Of a stretch of 15,894 nucleotides of DNA, positions 1 through 6,783 are shown piece after piece. Within the stretch, counting starts at the first letter, position 1, and each line of letters begins with the position of its first letter. A program made the position numbers and the translations under genes. The stretch covers positions 475 through 16,368 of the forward strand of contig DIQU01000050.1 in NCBI GenBank assembly GCA_002426555.1, in the 5' to 3' direction. The notes under the pieces are model-generated. The model did not search any database and was not told where the DNA came from. It saw only the letters and a program-made list of their open reading frames with translations. This DNA comes from Firmicutes bacterium UBA5454. GTDB lineage: Bacteria; Bacillota; Clostridia; Caldicoprobacterales; DTU083.

Positions 1-2
1 AT

Positions 3-500
3 GCAGAACAGGAAGAGCAGGTAGATTTTCGAACGATGCAGGTTGATATCAAGGAAGATCTGATGAATGTTGTTCAGGAAAACACAGTCTACTGGACTCA
101 GGTTGAGGATTATTATAATCGTTTGTTTGACAAGCATATAAAGGTAACTCCCTTTGATGATGCTGTAGCTGAGGTAGATTGGATACGAATAGACAATCAT
201 AATGAATGGTCATATCCTTCCTATCCAACATATCCATCTTATCTGCCCCGCCAGGGATATTCTCCATACTTTTCCTATCGATATGACGAAAATCGACTGG
301 ATCATTATCTGGTAGGACTGGTTCGCAACTTGGGGAAAGTAGAATATGTGGCATATGCAATACCGGGTATATACAGCGCCGTACCGCCCATGTCCATGTA
401 TGGTTTTTCTCGATGGCTTCCTGTTAAAAATGGATATGGAGCAGGCTATTGGCTTCTTTACATCGACGTAATTACTGGAAATATTGCATATCCCTATTGA
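3..500 (+). CDS. 3' end of an unrecognised Tyr/Pro-rich protein (5' partial)
   Basis: The reading frame is open to the left edge of the window, so the true start probably lies outside; the first ATG in view is at 36. The visible part begins with a charged, probably helical stretch rich in Glu, Gln and Asp. It then has a short Tyr/Pro repeat (SYPSYPTYPSYLPRQGYSPY, about residues 70-90 of the visible part), followed by a compact aromatic C-terminal domain with VAYAIPG and GYWLLYIDVITGNIAYPY at the very end. No signal peptide or membrane segment is visible in this part. I do not recognise the family. In many Clostridia the gene before spo0A is spoIVB, but this tail shows no serine-protease motif, so it is not that. 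No clear terminator separates it from the spo0A leader. Confidence 0.6.
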   Translation, partial: AEQEEQVDFRTMQVDIKEDLMNVVQENTVYWTQVEDYYNRLFDKHIKVTPFDDAVAEVDWIRIDNHNEWSYPSYPTYPSYLPRQGYSPYFSYRYDENRLDHYLVGLVRNLGKVEYVAYAIPGIYSAVPPMSMYGFSRWLPVKNGYGAGYWLLYIDVITGNIAYPY

Positions 501-517
501 TTTTTTTCAATATTCTC

Positions 518-555
518 TTTCAAAAGTCAGGAGAATGTGCTATTATAGTAAATAT
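518..555 (+). promoter_or_regulatory. Candidate spo0A promoter region (sigma-A, overlapping sigma-H-like)
   Basis: An extended -10 element TGcTATTAT (538-546) lies 17 bp after a weak -35, TTTCAA (518-523). Overlapping it is a sigma-H-like pair: AGGAGAA (529-535), then 11 bp, then AGTAAATAT (547-555). This differs from the usual RnnGAATww mainly at the G. In Bacillus subtilis spo0A has a vegetative sigma-A promoter and a sporulation sigma-H promoter. Finding both patterns here fits that, but neither is proven. Confidence 0.4.
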
Positions 556-587
556 AGGTTTTCCATATAATTCTATAATTAACAATG

Positions 588-594
588 TTCGACA
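588..594 (-). promoter_or_regulatory. 0A box (Spo0A binding site)
   Basis: TTCGACA on the plus strand is a perfect reverse complement of the Spo0A consensus TGTCGAA. It lies about 90 bp before the spo0A start and downstream of the candidate promoter. This is where an autoregulatory site would be expected, as known for spo0A in Bacillus. Confidence 0.6.
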
Positions 595-682
595 TTATTC
601 AGCCTCTTACTGACGAGGATAGTCTAATGGAGAAAAACCTGTAGAATAATAAAAAGAAATGTAAACAAAGGAGGAAAAAGAG

Positions 683-1462
683 ATGACAGCTAAGTCAAGA
701 GTAGTTCTAATCGACGACAATTTCCACATGTGTGAAATAATGTCTTCCATTATTAACAAGGAAGATGACTTGGAAGTTGTAGGAACAGCCGGTGATGGCA
801 GTAAAGGCTTGGAGATAATACAAGCATTGCATCCGGATGTGATTTTGTTGGACATGATTATGCCTATAATAGACGGCTTGGGAGTGTTGGAGGCACTAAA
901 TCGATGCGACCTTGAGACACGGCCTTCTATCATTTGCTTGTCTGCTGTGGGTCAGGAGGATCTCATACGAAAGGCTATTGATCTGGGCGCAAGATATTAC
1001 ATGGTCAAGCCCTTCGATTATGAAATGATACTGAACCGCATTCGTGAACTGTCTGTTTCCTATGTTCCATCCCAACACAGGACGGTACTACGTGAAGCTC
1101 CCGTTAAACAAAAGAATCTGGAAGAAAAAATCACCAATGTATTCCTTATCATAGGAATACCGGCCCATATCAAGGGTTATCATTTTCTGAGAGAAGCCAT
1201 TAAAATGGTAGTGGAGGATAATGATATCATCAATCGCATCACCAAGGAACTGTACCCTGGGATTGCTAAAAAATTCAATACCACTTCCAGCAAGGTAGAA
1301 CGAGCTATCCGTCATGCCATTGATGTTGCATGGAGCAGAGGCAAGGTTGAGAATATCAATCAGCTCTTCGGCTATGTTGTCTATGATAAGCATGACAAGC
1401 CTACAAACGGTGAGTTTATTGCATTGGTAGCTGACAAGCTTTCCATGGAGAGTACAGCTTAA
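683..1462 (+). CDS. spo0A: Spo0A, master response regulator of sporulation
   Basis: Transcription factor that, when phosphorylated, switches the cell from growth to sporulation by binding 0A boxes. At 259 aa it is close to the usual length of about 260-270. The N-terminal receiver domain (about 1-125) has the acidic pair D11/D12, phospho-acceptor D57 (in DVILLDMIMP), the switch residue S87 and K109 (in MVKPF). A short linker leads to the C-terminal Spo0A DNA-binding domain (about 148-255). That domain carries the family hallmarks IGIPAHIKGYHFLREAI (157-173) and the recognition-helix segment SSKVERAIRHAIDVAWSRG (202-220). The ATG follows AAAGGAGG (667-674) at a good distance. The gene is alone: a 0A box lies before it and a terminator after it. 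All key residues are present, so it should be functional. Confidence 0.97.
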   Translation: MTAKSRVVLIDDNFHMCEIMSSIINKEDDLEVVGTAGDGSKGLEIIQALHPDVILLDMIMPIIDGLGVLEALNRCDLETRPSIICLSAVGQEDLIRKAIDLGARYYMVKPFDYEMILNRIRELSVSYVPSQHRTVLREAPVKQKNLEEKITNVFLIIGIPAHIKGYHFLREAIKMVVEDNDIINRITKELYPGIAKKFNTTSSKVERAIRHAIDVAWSRGKVENINQLFGYVVYDKHDKPTNGEFIALVADKLSMESTA

Positions 1463-1547
1463 GCGGAAATTCACTTCAATTAAACGCAATCATCTTATAG
1501 GAATTATATACGTATATAATTGCAGCCATGGCATAGACGGTTTATAT

Positions 1548-1588
1548 AGCAACTGAGCAGCTTAAGCAAATTAACTCAGTTGCTTTTT
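1548..1588 (+). terminator. Rho-independent terminator of spo0A
   Basis: A perfect 10-bp stem, AGCAACTGAG (1548-1557) with CTCAGTTGCT (1575-1584), encloses a 17-nt loop. The T run at 1584-1588 follows directly. Confidence 0.85.
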
Positions 1589-1634
1589 ACGCTGCAATCA
1601 TCAGCTTCATCCATCAAAGTCATTTTATGTTAGA

Positions 1635-1668
1635 AGACCAATTCTCCAGGTTATTATATAATTGGTCT
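1635..1668. repeat. Inverted repeat upstream of the broken glgB
   Basis: AGACCAATT (1635-1643) is repeated as its exact complement AATTGGTCT (1660-1668), with 16 nt between. The right arm overlaps a TATAAT-like -10 (1657-1662). It could be an old operator or promoter hairpin of the glycogen operon. No poly-T follows, so it is not a terminator. Confidence 0.4.
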
Positions 1669-1709
1669 AAGTAATCTTTCTGTGTGCCAAATGAAAGGAG
1701 AGTTCATCA

Positions 1710-2114
1710 ATGCGTCATAAGGTTCCACTATCGACTATTATCGCCGATCAGCTCTATCTTTTCAATGAAGGCACTAATTATCAGTCATATCTGATGCTTG
1801 GAGCACATATTATCAATGAAGATAATGCCTATGGAGTTAGATTCTCAGTCTGAGCGCCAAACGCGGCTCGAGTCAGTGTAGTTGGGGATTTTAATGCCTG
1901 GGATTTACTGCGGCATCCTATGAAAGAAAATAATAACTCAGGTGTATGGGAGGTATTCGTACCGAATATTGAGCAAGGTGAAAAATATAAATATGCCATT
2001 GAGATCAAAGAAGGCAATCTTAAGCTGAAATATGATCCCTATGCCTATTATTCCGAGCACCTGGTGGAGGAAAGTGTAGCAAGAGGTGAGTATGATTTTA
2101 CCAAGGAAATTTAA
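1710..2114 (+). pseudogene. glgB: glgB remnant: N-terminal part of 1,4-alpha-glucan branching enzyme
   Basis: The start is well formed: AAAGGAG lies 10 bp before the ATG at 1710. The frame then encodes a GlgB-type N-terminal module. LMLGAH and YGVRFSV lead into APNAARVSVVGDFNAWD, RHPM, SGVWEVFVPNIEQGEKYKYAI and KYDPYAYYSE, the signature of the CBM48 domain before the GH13 barrel. Codon 48 (1851-1853) is TGA exactly where the family has the Trp of 'VWAPNA', a one-base change from TGG. The frame ends at 2112-2114, and the catalytic barrel is absent. A full branching enzyme is about 600-700 aa, so this is a dead 5' fragment. It was probably the first gene of a lost glycogen operon. Confidence 0.85.
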
Positions 2115-2243
2115 ATACCTGATATCTTACATTGTAATGATTGGCAAACTAGTATGATTCCAGTATTGTTGGAAGCACAATATAGAAGTCGAGATAATTA
2201 TGAGGACATTGCAACTTTGTTTACCATACATAATTTCCGTTTT
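2115..2243 (+). pseudogene. glgA: glgA remnant: internal piece of glycogen synthase
   Basis: Immediately after the stop of the glgB remnant, in the same frame, the sequence encodes PDILHCNDWQTSMIPVLLEA and then ATLFTIHNFRF. In bacterial GlgA (GT5 family) these are the consecutive motifs 'PDIIHCNDWQT..IPV.L' and 'TIHN..F' of the N-terminal Rossmann domain. Only about 43 codons of a gene usually near 480 codons remain. There is no ribosome binding site or start of its own, and homology stops where the glgP-like frame begins. It is a deletion remnant. Confidence 0.8.
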
Positions 2244-2250
2244 ATGGTGA

Positions 2251-2475
2251 GCGGAAGGAAAAGCCCTGAAGTTAAAACAACATTATTTCTTTGTTTCTGC
2301 CACCATGCAAAGTATTATCGGAAACGACAAGATAAACTATGGACATTTGGCAAGCATGCCTGAGCGGGCAGCAATACAAATAAATGATACTCATCCAGCA
2401 TTGGCCATACCTGAAATGATGAGGATCCTTTTGGACGAGGAAGGCATTTATCAAGCTATCCTGTCAACAGCTTAA
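2251..2475 (+). pseudogene. glgP: glgP remnant: internal piece of glycogen phosphorylase
   Basis: In a different frame from the glgA piece, the sequence reads EGKALKLKQHYFFVSATMQS and later PERAAIQINDTHPALAIPEM followed by MRILLDEEG. In glycogen/maltodextrin phosphorylases (GT35, about 800 aa) these are the motifs 'LKQ.YFFVSA..Q.I' and 'QLNDTHPALAIPELMRIL'. Homology runs to about 2448 and the frame stops at 2473-2475. Neither the N-terminal part nor the PLP-binding C-terminal half is present. This is the third glycogen gene fragment in a row, so the locus looks like an operon collapsed by several deletions. Confidence 0.85.
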
Positions 2476-2576
2476 GAAACTTATTATACCCGGACGGACG
2501 GGACTTTCATCTCATAAAAGGTCTGTTAACCATTACTTTGGAACCTATAAGTGGCGTCATTCACGAGTGTATATAG
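2463..2576 (+). pseudogene. Possible 3' tail of another gene, perhaps a GH13 glycosidase
   Basis: After the glgP piece, another frame (2463 to TAG at 2574-2576) reads LRNLLYPDGRDFHLIKG and then LLTITLEPISGVI, ending shortly afterwards. The end resembles the C-terminal beta-sandwich of amylase or pullulanase-type enzymes ('..ltI.L.P.SG.i'). It would suit a fourth fragment of the same sugar-polymer locus. The match is a loose impression; it could equally be unrelated sequence. Confidence 0.25.
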
Positions 2577-2595
2577 TTTTCAGTGTGATGCCTGG

Positions 2596-3189
2596 CTATG
2601 CCAATTTGTTGTTTCTAAAGCCACTGGGTGTTTCATTATAGGTAGCCTTAAAAAGCTTTGAAAAATAATCAGCTTGATTAAATCCGCTTTCAGCAGCAAT
2701 TTCACTTATACTCTTATCTGTGGTAATTAATAGCTGTCTGCCATTTTCTATGCGCTTCATGCTTAGGTATTCTGAAAAACCAATACCGACTTTATCTTTG
2801 AAAAGACGAGACAAAGTGTGTATGGAAATGCCAAAATGGTCTGCAACCTTCTCTCTGCACATTGATTGATCTGCAAAATTGCTGTTTATATACTGAAGTA
2901 TTTCAATTTGACGTGATTTATACAAGCTGTTTTTCCTTTGAGATAAACTCTGGCACACAGCAGTTACGGAGGAGGATAGAGAGGTATGCAATTCATTTAT
3001 ATTATTATATATTAAAAGTGCTTTAGTTTCGTGTTTGCTGAGGGGATACATGATTTTTTGCAGCAGTTTGAAATATGAAGTTAAAATATCATAACACATA
3101 TACCGTTTAATTTGAGCTGTTTCAACTTGGTTTGATATGTATTCAAAAATTTTATCCAAAACGTTCAAAGCATTTTTATCTGAAGACAA
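2596..3189 (-). pseudogene. C-terminal fragment of an AraC-family regulator
   Basis: The C-terminal part is a complete AraC/XylS double helix-turn-helix domain: EKVADHFGISIHTLSRLFKD for the first HTH, then SISEIAAESGFNQADYFSKL and FKATYNETPSGFR for the second. The roughly 100 residues before it (DKIFEYISNQ, YDILTSYFKLLQKI) resemble the linker of the large membrane-bound AraC regulators (about 700 aa) that carry an extracellular sensor. No membrane segments or sensor remain. The nominal ATG at 3219 lies inside sequence that reads as a plus-strand ceramidase-like tail, so the upstream part has been replaced by a rearrangement at about 3185-3195. A truncated product could still bind DNA, but I judge it a remnant. 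Confidence 0.65.
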
Positions 3190-3190
3190 A

Positions 3191-3376
3191 ATGCTGTTCT
3201 TCGGATATAATGATGCCATAGCATATGTACCGACCGATAAACTGCTTAAGGAAGGCGGTTATGAAGCTGGTGACGAATCAGTAACCGAATATAGGCTTAA
3301 AGGAAAATTCAAAGCTGGCATTGATAAACGATTCCTGAAAGGGTTTAAAAATGTCTTGGATGATATGAAAATATAA
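3191..3376 (+). pseudogene. 3' fragment resembling neutral ceramidase-like family protein
   Basis: The frame reads FFGYNDAIAYVPTDKLLKEG, then GYEAGDESVTEYRLKG, and ends KNVLDDMKI. The pattern 'GY.n...gYvPt.....eGGYE' is what I recall from the C-terminal part of bacterial proteins annotated as neutral/alkaline non-lysosomal ceramidase-like. Those proteins are about 430 aa, so only the last 60 or so residues survive, without a start or ribosome binding site. It ends just before the ribosome binding site of the M55 peptidase gene, so it was probably the preceding gene in that operon. The family name rests on memory of the motif; the fragment status is clearer. Confidence 0.45.
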
Positions 3377-3402
3377 TCAAGGAAAACAAGGAGATATTTG
3401 CT

Positions 3403-4248
3403 GTGAAAATATATATAATGACAGATATGGAAGGCGTATGCGGTGTAAACGATCATGACAATTGGGTGCACAATGAAAGTAAAAATTATAAGCTGGGAAC
3501 TGAGCTGACTACCCTTGAAGTCAATGCCGCAATAGCCGGATTTTATGAGGCCGGTGCTGCTGAAATAGCGGTAATCGATGGTCATGGGTTTGGTGGAATC
3601 GACAGGGACATTTTGGACTCAAGGGCAGTCTATGTTCGGGAATCCGGATATCCATTTGCATTGGATTCAACATTTGATGGAATAGCATGGATCGGACAGC
3701 ATGCAAAAGCAGGCAGCGAATATGCTCATATTGCTCACACGGGATGGTTTAACATTAAGGATTATAGAATCAATGGGCTTTCATTAGGTGAATTCGGACT
3801 AATGGCAGTTTGTGCAGCTTATATCGGAGTACCGTCCATATTCGTTTCCGGAGACAGGGCACTTTGCAAGGAAGCAAAAGGATTAGTGAGCAGAATTGTG
3901 ACTGCTGAAGTGAAAAGAGGTTTGCTTGCAGGCAGTGGCGATGAGTTGGACTGTGAAGAATACAGAGGAAGAAACTTATTGATGGAAAATTTAAGTTATG
4001 ATGAGGCTAGAAAACGGATCTATGAAGGCGCAAAAACATCACTCAAGCAGCTGATTGATGAACCAGCTTCATTCATACTGCCTTTAATCGATGCACCATA
4101 TAAGAGAGAAATACATTACAGAATGTGCAGAGGCTGTGCGCCGGGAAAGGCATTCGGCTGTGACAAGGGAAAAGAGATCCCTGAACACATTGTTATCAGT
4201 GAGCATGAGAATGACTTGATTGAATTGCTTAACATGCCTTCTCAATAG
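3403..4248 (+). CDS. M55-family D-aminopeptidase (DppA-like)
   Basis: Zinc-dependent peptidase of family M55, related to B. subtilis DppA, which cleaves D-amino-acid peptides such as those from peptidoglycan. The family residues are in place: D8 and E10 in TDMEGVCGV, H61 in IDGHG, H100 in GQHA, H112 in IAHTGW (the nucleophile position in DppA) and E130 in LGE. Length (281 aa) is normal for the family. A cysteine-containing segment near the C-terminus (CRGCAPGKAFGC) is less usual. The GTG start at 3403 is supported by AAGGAG at 3388-3393 and by the residue numbering, which puts D8/E10 as in DppA. There is no signal peptide, so it is cytoplasmic. The next gene, an amidohydrolase, follows after 105 bp, and the two may form a small catabolic operon. 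Confidence 0.88.
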   Translation: MKIYIMTDMEGVCGVNDHDNWVHNESKNYKLGTELTTLEVNAAIAGFYEAGAAEIAVIDGHGFGGIDRDILDSRAVYVRESGYPFALDSTFDGIAWIGQHAKAGSEYAHIAHTGWFNIKDYRINGLSLGEFGLMAVCAAYIGVPSIFVSGDRALCKEAKGLVSRIVTAEVKRGLLAGSGDELDCEEYRGRNLLMENLSYDEARKRIYEGAKTSLKQLIDEPASFILPLIDAPYKREIHYRMCRGCAPGKAFGCDKGKEIPEHIVISEHENDLIELLNMPSQ

Positions 4249-4353
4249 TGTGGCTTGGAGTAAGAAATAAGAGGTCAGAATATTTAGGACAATTTAGTAC
4301 AGTTTTCAGCTGCAAAGGTTTCAAAAAATTATTGTAAAGGAAGGTGCAAAAAT

Positions 4354-5223
4354 ATGCTAATTGATGTCCATGGTCACATAGGTCGTATCATCCCTGATCG
4401 TCGTGAATTTATAGACTTTACAAATCTGATTGCAAAAATGGATCATTGGGGAATAGACAAGACTTGCATTTTGCCGTTAAGTGAGCACCCGGAAGGGGCT
4501 TACTTGGAGTGCAATACGGAGGATGTGATAAGAGCATGTTCCCATTATCCTGACAGGCTCATACCCTTTTGCTTAATAGATCCACGTTTTGGTAATGAGA
4601 CAAATATGGATTTTACATATCTTCTTAGCGAGTACCGTACACGAGGCTGTAAAGGTATAGGTGAGTTTCTTCCCAAACTCGACTTTGATGATCCTCTTTG
4701 TTTGAATTTGTATTGTCAAGCTGGTGCGTTTGGTATGCCTGTATTGTTTGACATGCAGGATCGCCCCGAAGGCTATGGTGTGCGTGATGATTACGGACTG
4801 CCCAAATTGGAGCATGCACTCAGGACATGCCCTGACACTGTATTTATTGGTCATGGTCCAACATTTTGGGCAGAAATATCTGCAGATGTGCCGTTTGACA
4901 ATCGTTCAGGTTATCCAGAAGGACCAGTAAAACCCGGTGGTGCAGTTCCTCGGCTTATGCGTGAATATTCAAACCTATGGGCAGATATATCGGCAGGAAG
5001 CGGGTACAATGCCTTAACAAGAGATCCTGCTTTTGGGTTGGAATTTCTTGACGAGTTCCAAAATAAGCTTATGTTTGGCACGGATTCATGCCTGCGCAGC
5101 GATGTTGATATAGTATACCCAAACGTCGCTTTTATAAGGGATTTGAGAGAAAACAAAAAACTAAGTGATACGGCACTGGAAAAGCTTGAATGGAAGAACT
5201 GTGTTGAGTTACTGAACATATAA
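4354..5223 (+). CDS. Amidohydrolase-2 family metal-dependent hydrolase
   Basis: TIM-barrel hydrolase or decarboxylase of the amidohydrolase-2 (ACMSD-like) group; the substrate is unknown. Visible elements are the N-terminal HxH metal motif (H6, H8 in DVHGHIG), E104 in GIGEF, H167 in FIGHGPTFW and the catalytic Asp D244 in FGTDSC. At strand 5, where the family usually has a His (PVLIHTG type), the sequence reads PVLFDMQ, so D133 takes the place of the His. Length is 289 aa, normal for the group. AAAGGAAGGTG (4336-4346) precedes the ATG. It lies downstream of the M55 peptidase and may share its transcript. The changed strand-5 residue suggests a different metal arrangement rather than a dead enzyme, because the other ligands are kept. 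Confidence 0.8.
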   Translation: MLIDVHGHIGRIIPDRREFIDFTNLIAKMDHWGIDKTCILPLSEHPEGAYLECNTEDVIRACSHYPDRLIPFCLIDPRFGNETNMDFTYLLSEYRTRGCKGIGEFLPKLDFDDPLCLNLYCQAGAFGMPVLFDMQDRPEGYGVRDDYGLPKLEHALRTCPDTVFIGHGPTFWAEISADVPFDNRSGYPEGPVKPGGAVPRLMREYSNLWADISAGSGYNALTRDPAFGLEFLDEFQNKLMFGTDSCLRSDVDIVYPNVAFIRDLRENKKLSDTALEKLEWKNCVELLNI

Positions 5224-5305
5224 AATGCACAAAGGTTATTATGCAGCAGCTTTTTGCCTGCCATACTATACGCATTTATCTACATAATATTTGAATAGTA
5301 CTGTT

Positions 5306-6454
5306 TTACACCCGTAGCTCTTTATCAGCTATTTTCAACTTGTCTATTATGTCCAGGTGTTGCGGGCAAGCGCTTTCACAATTTCCACATTCTACGCATT
5401 GTTGAGCATCCTTCTCTTCATTAATCAGCTTGCTGTACTGCTTGTAATGATCCTTGGTTATGCCGAAGATTGATGCATCATTCCAAATACCGAAAATTTC
5501 TGGTATTGAAACACCACTGGGACAGGGCAGACAATACTCACATGCAGTGCAGTCAATTTTGGTTTTACTGTCATATAGGGATTTGACCTGCTTTACCAGA
5601 TCAAGTTCCTCTTGACTCATACAATTTGGTGTGGCGTCCTGGAAGATCCGAATATTATCTTTTAGCTGCTCCATGGTAGAAACGCCGCTGAGTATTACAT
5701 TCACTTCAGGAAAATTGTAAATCCAGCGGAATGCCCATTCTACTGGAGAACGTTTCACTTCTGCCTGATTCCATAGGTCCTGAATATCCGGTGATACTGC
5801 AGCTAACTTACCACCCCTTAGCGGCTCCATAATGACCATAGGAATTCCTTTAGCCCCTGCATATTTCAGCCCTTCTGCACCAGCCTGTTCGAACTCATCC
5901 AGGAAGTTAAACTGGATCTGACACATTTTCCAATCGTATGAATCTATTATATCCTTGAAGGCAGGCAGGTCATCATGGAATGAAAACCCTGGATAGCAAA
6001 TACGTCCGGAAGCCACAGCTTTATCAAGCCATTCCAATATGCCCAGATCTCTTAGTCTCTCCCAGGAACCCTTGCTTAGGGAGTGAAGCAGATAAAAATC
6101 AATATATTCCACCTGGAGCTTTGATAATTGTTCATTTAGCAGCCGATCAAAGTCCCCATAGACTTTAGCGTGCCATGGCGGCAGTTTGGTAGCTATTTTG
6201 ACATTTTCACGATATCCATCTTTTAATGCTTTACCGACCACCCGCTCACTGTTACCGCCATGATAATCATAAGCTGTATCGATATAGTTCACCCCGTTGT
6301 CAATGGCATAGCGAATCATCCGGATTGCCTCTTTTTCATCGATGTTCTGGTAATTGGTGGTACCGTCTGGATTTTTCAGAAGTGGAAGCCGCATGGTTCC
6401 CATCCCGAAGGTCGAGCATTCAAATCCTGGTTTATCAAATTTTCGATATTGCAT
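5306..6454 (-). CDS. Aldo/keto reductase with C-terminal 4Fe-4S ferredoxin domain
   Basis: NADPH-type aldo/keto reductase barrel fused to a dicluster ferredoxin tail, a common fusion in anaerobes; the substrate is not known. The catalytic tetrad is visible: D59 (in IDTAYDY), Y64, K90 (in IATKLPP) and H124 (in YLLHS). The barrel is followed by two Cys motifs: CxxCxxCxxCP (C302, C305, C308, C311) and CxxCxxCxxxCP (C353, C356, C359, C363). Length is 382 aa from the ATG at 6454, preceded by a GGGGGG ribosome binding site 6 bp upstream. An in-frame ATG at 6508 is possible but overlaps the -10/-35 region, so I reject it. It is the only intact minus-strand gene here and stands alone with its own promoter. 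Confidence 0.92.
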   Translation of the reverse strand: MQYRKFDKPGFECSTFGMGTMRLPLLKNPDGTTNYQNIDEKEAIRMIRYAIDNGVNYIDTAYDYHGGNSERVVGKALKDGYRENVKIATKLPPWHAKVYGDFDRLLNEQLSKLQVEYIDFYLLHSLSKGSWERLRDLGILEWLDKAVASGRICYPGFSFHDDLPAFKDIIDSYDWKMCQIQFNFLDEFEQAGAEGLKYAGAKGIPMVIMEPLRGGKLAAVSPDIQDLWNQAEVKRSPVEWAFRWIYNFPEVNVILSGVSTMEQLKDNIRIFQDATPNCMSQEELDLVKQVKSLYDSKTKIDCTACEYCLPCPSGVSIPEIFGIWNDASIFGITKDHYKQYSKLINEEKDAQQCVECGNCESACPQHLDIIDKLKIADKELRV

Positions 6455-6487
6455 ATGATTCCCCCCATATGTATTTGCCTTGCCTAT

Positions 6488-6515
6488 AGTATACCATCCT
6501 TTCCTCAAAAAACAA
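6488..6515 (-). promoter_or_regulatory. Sigma-A promoter of the aldo/keto reductase gene
   Basis: On the minus strand, TTGTTT (6510-6515) and TATACT (6488-6493) are 16 bp apart. The -10 carries a TGg extension directly before it. The start codon is about 35 bp downstream. Confidence 0.6.
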
Positions 6516-6520
6516 TAAAT

Positions 6521-6706
6521 TCATCCACATTTACCCCGTCTATATCTTCACCTGCATTTTTCATCTACTTTTGAACATATTAGCAAACACCTGTTTCCTG
6601 TGGAAAAGATGAATTTTTTCCACAGGAGAAGAAAGCTGTTGTTGATGTGGTTTTGGGGATAACCCTGTGGATAATGTGGATAACCTTGTTAACATTCTGT
6701 GGATAT
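6521..6706. promoter_or_regulatory. Cluster of DnaA-box-like 9-mers
   Basis: This lies in the 329-bp gap between the reductase gene and the mutase-like gene. Reading for TTATCCACA on either strand gives two perfect boxes as TGTGGATAA, side by side with no gap (6666-6674 and 6675-6683). Four more have one mismatch or differ at one position: TCATCCACA (6521-6529), TGTGGAAAA (6599-6607), TTTTCCACA (6616-6624) and TGTGGATAT (6698-6706). The middle pair forms an 11-bp hairpin (6597-6607 with 6616-6626). Such clusters occur at oriC and also at DnaA-titrating or DnaA-regulated sites. No dnaA, dnaN or gene-orientation switch is present here. Confidence 0.65.
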
Positions 6707-6783
6707 CATCCATTGGCAGCTATGCCGGTAATTACACACCCGACTCTTGTTATGCATACTATGAAGAGAGGGAGGTGACGGTT

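Noticed and set aside
501..515. Terminator after the first gene (TTGA, T run, TCAA)
   Set aside because: The stem is only about 4-5 A/T-rich pairs with T in the loop; too weak to call.
1088..1489. Minus-strand reading frame opposite spo0A
   Set aside because: It lies wholly against a conserved gene and has no family motifs or ribosome binding site.
1851..1853. TGA read as Trp or selenocysteine in glgB
   Set aside because: Trp is coded by TGG in the other genes here, no SECIS-like hairpin is evident, and the gene is truncated anyway.
3137..3376. Small complete gene from the ATG at 3137
   Set aside because: The first 18 codons are the antisense of AraC-like sequence. Only the part from about 3191 looks like a protein family, and it is a tail.
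4911..5264. Minus-strand reading frame opposite the amidohydrolase end
   Set aside because: Shadow of a conserved coding frame; composition and motifs support only the plus strand.
6597..6626. Terminator hairpin for the mutase/reductase region
   Set aside because: The 11-bp stem is good, but no T run follows on either strand and no gene ends there. The arms are DnaA-box-like.
6521..6706. Chromosomal replication origin (oriC)
   Set aside because: DnaA boxes are present, but there is no dnaA/dnaN or rpmH nearby, no obvious unwinding element and no change in gene direction around it. A regulatory or titration cluster fits better.
6667..6783. N-terminal extension of the mutase-like protein from the ATG at 6667
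   Set aside because: The 39 extra codons run through the DnaA boxes and match nothing in the family. A strong ribosome binding site points to the TTG at 6784.
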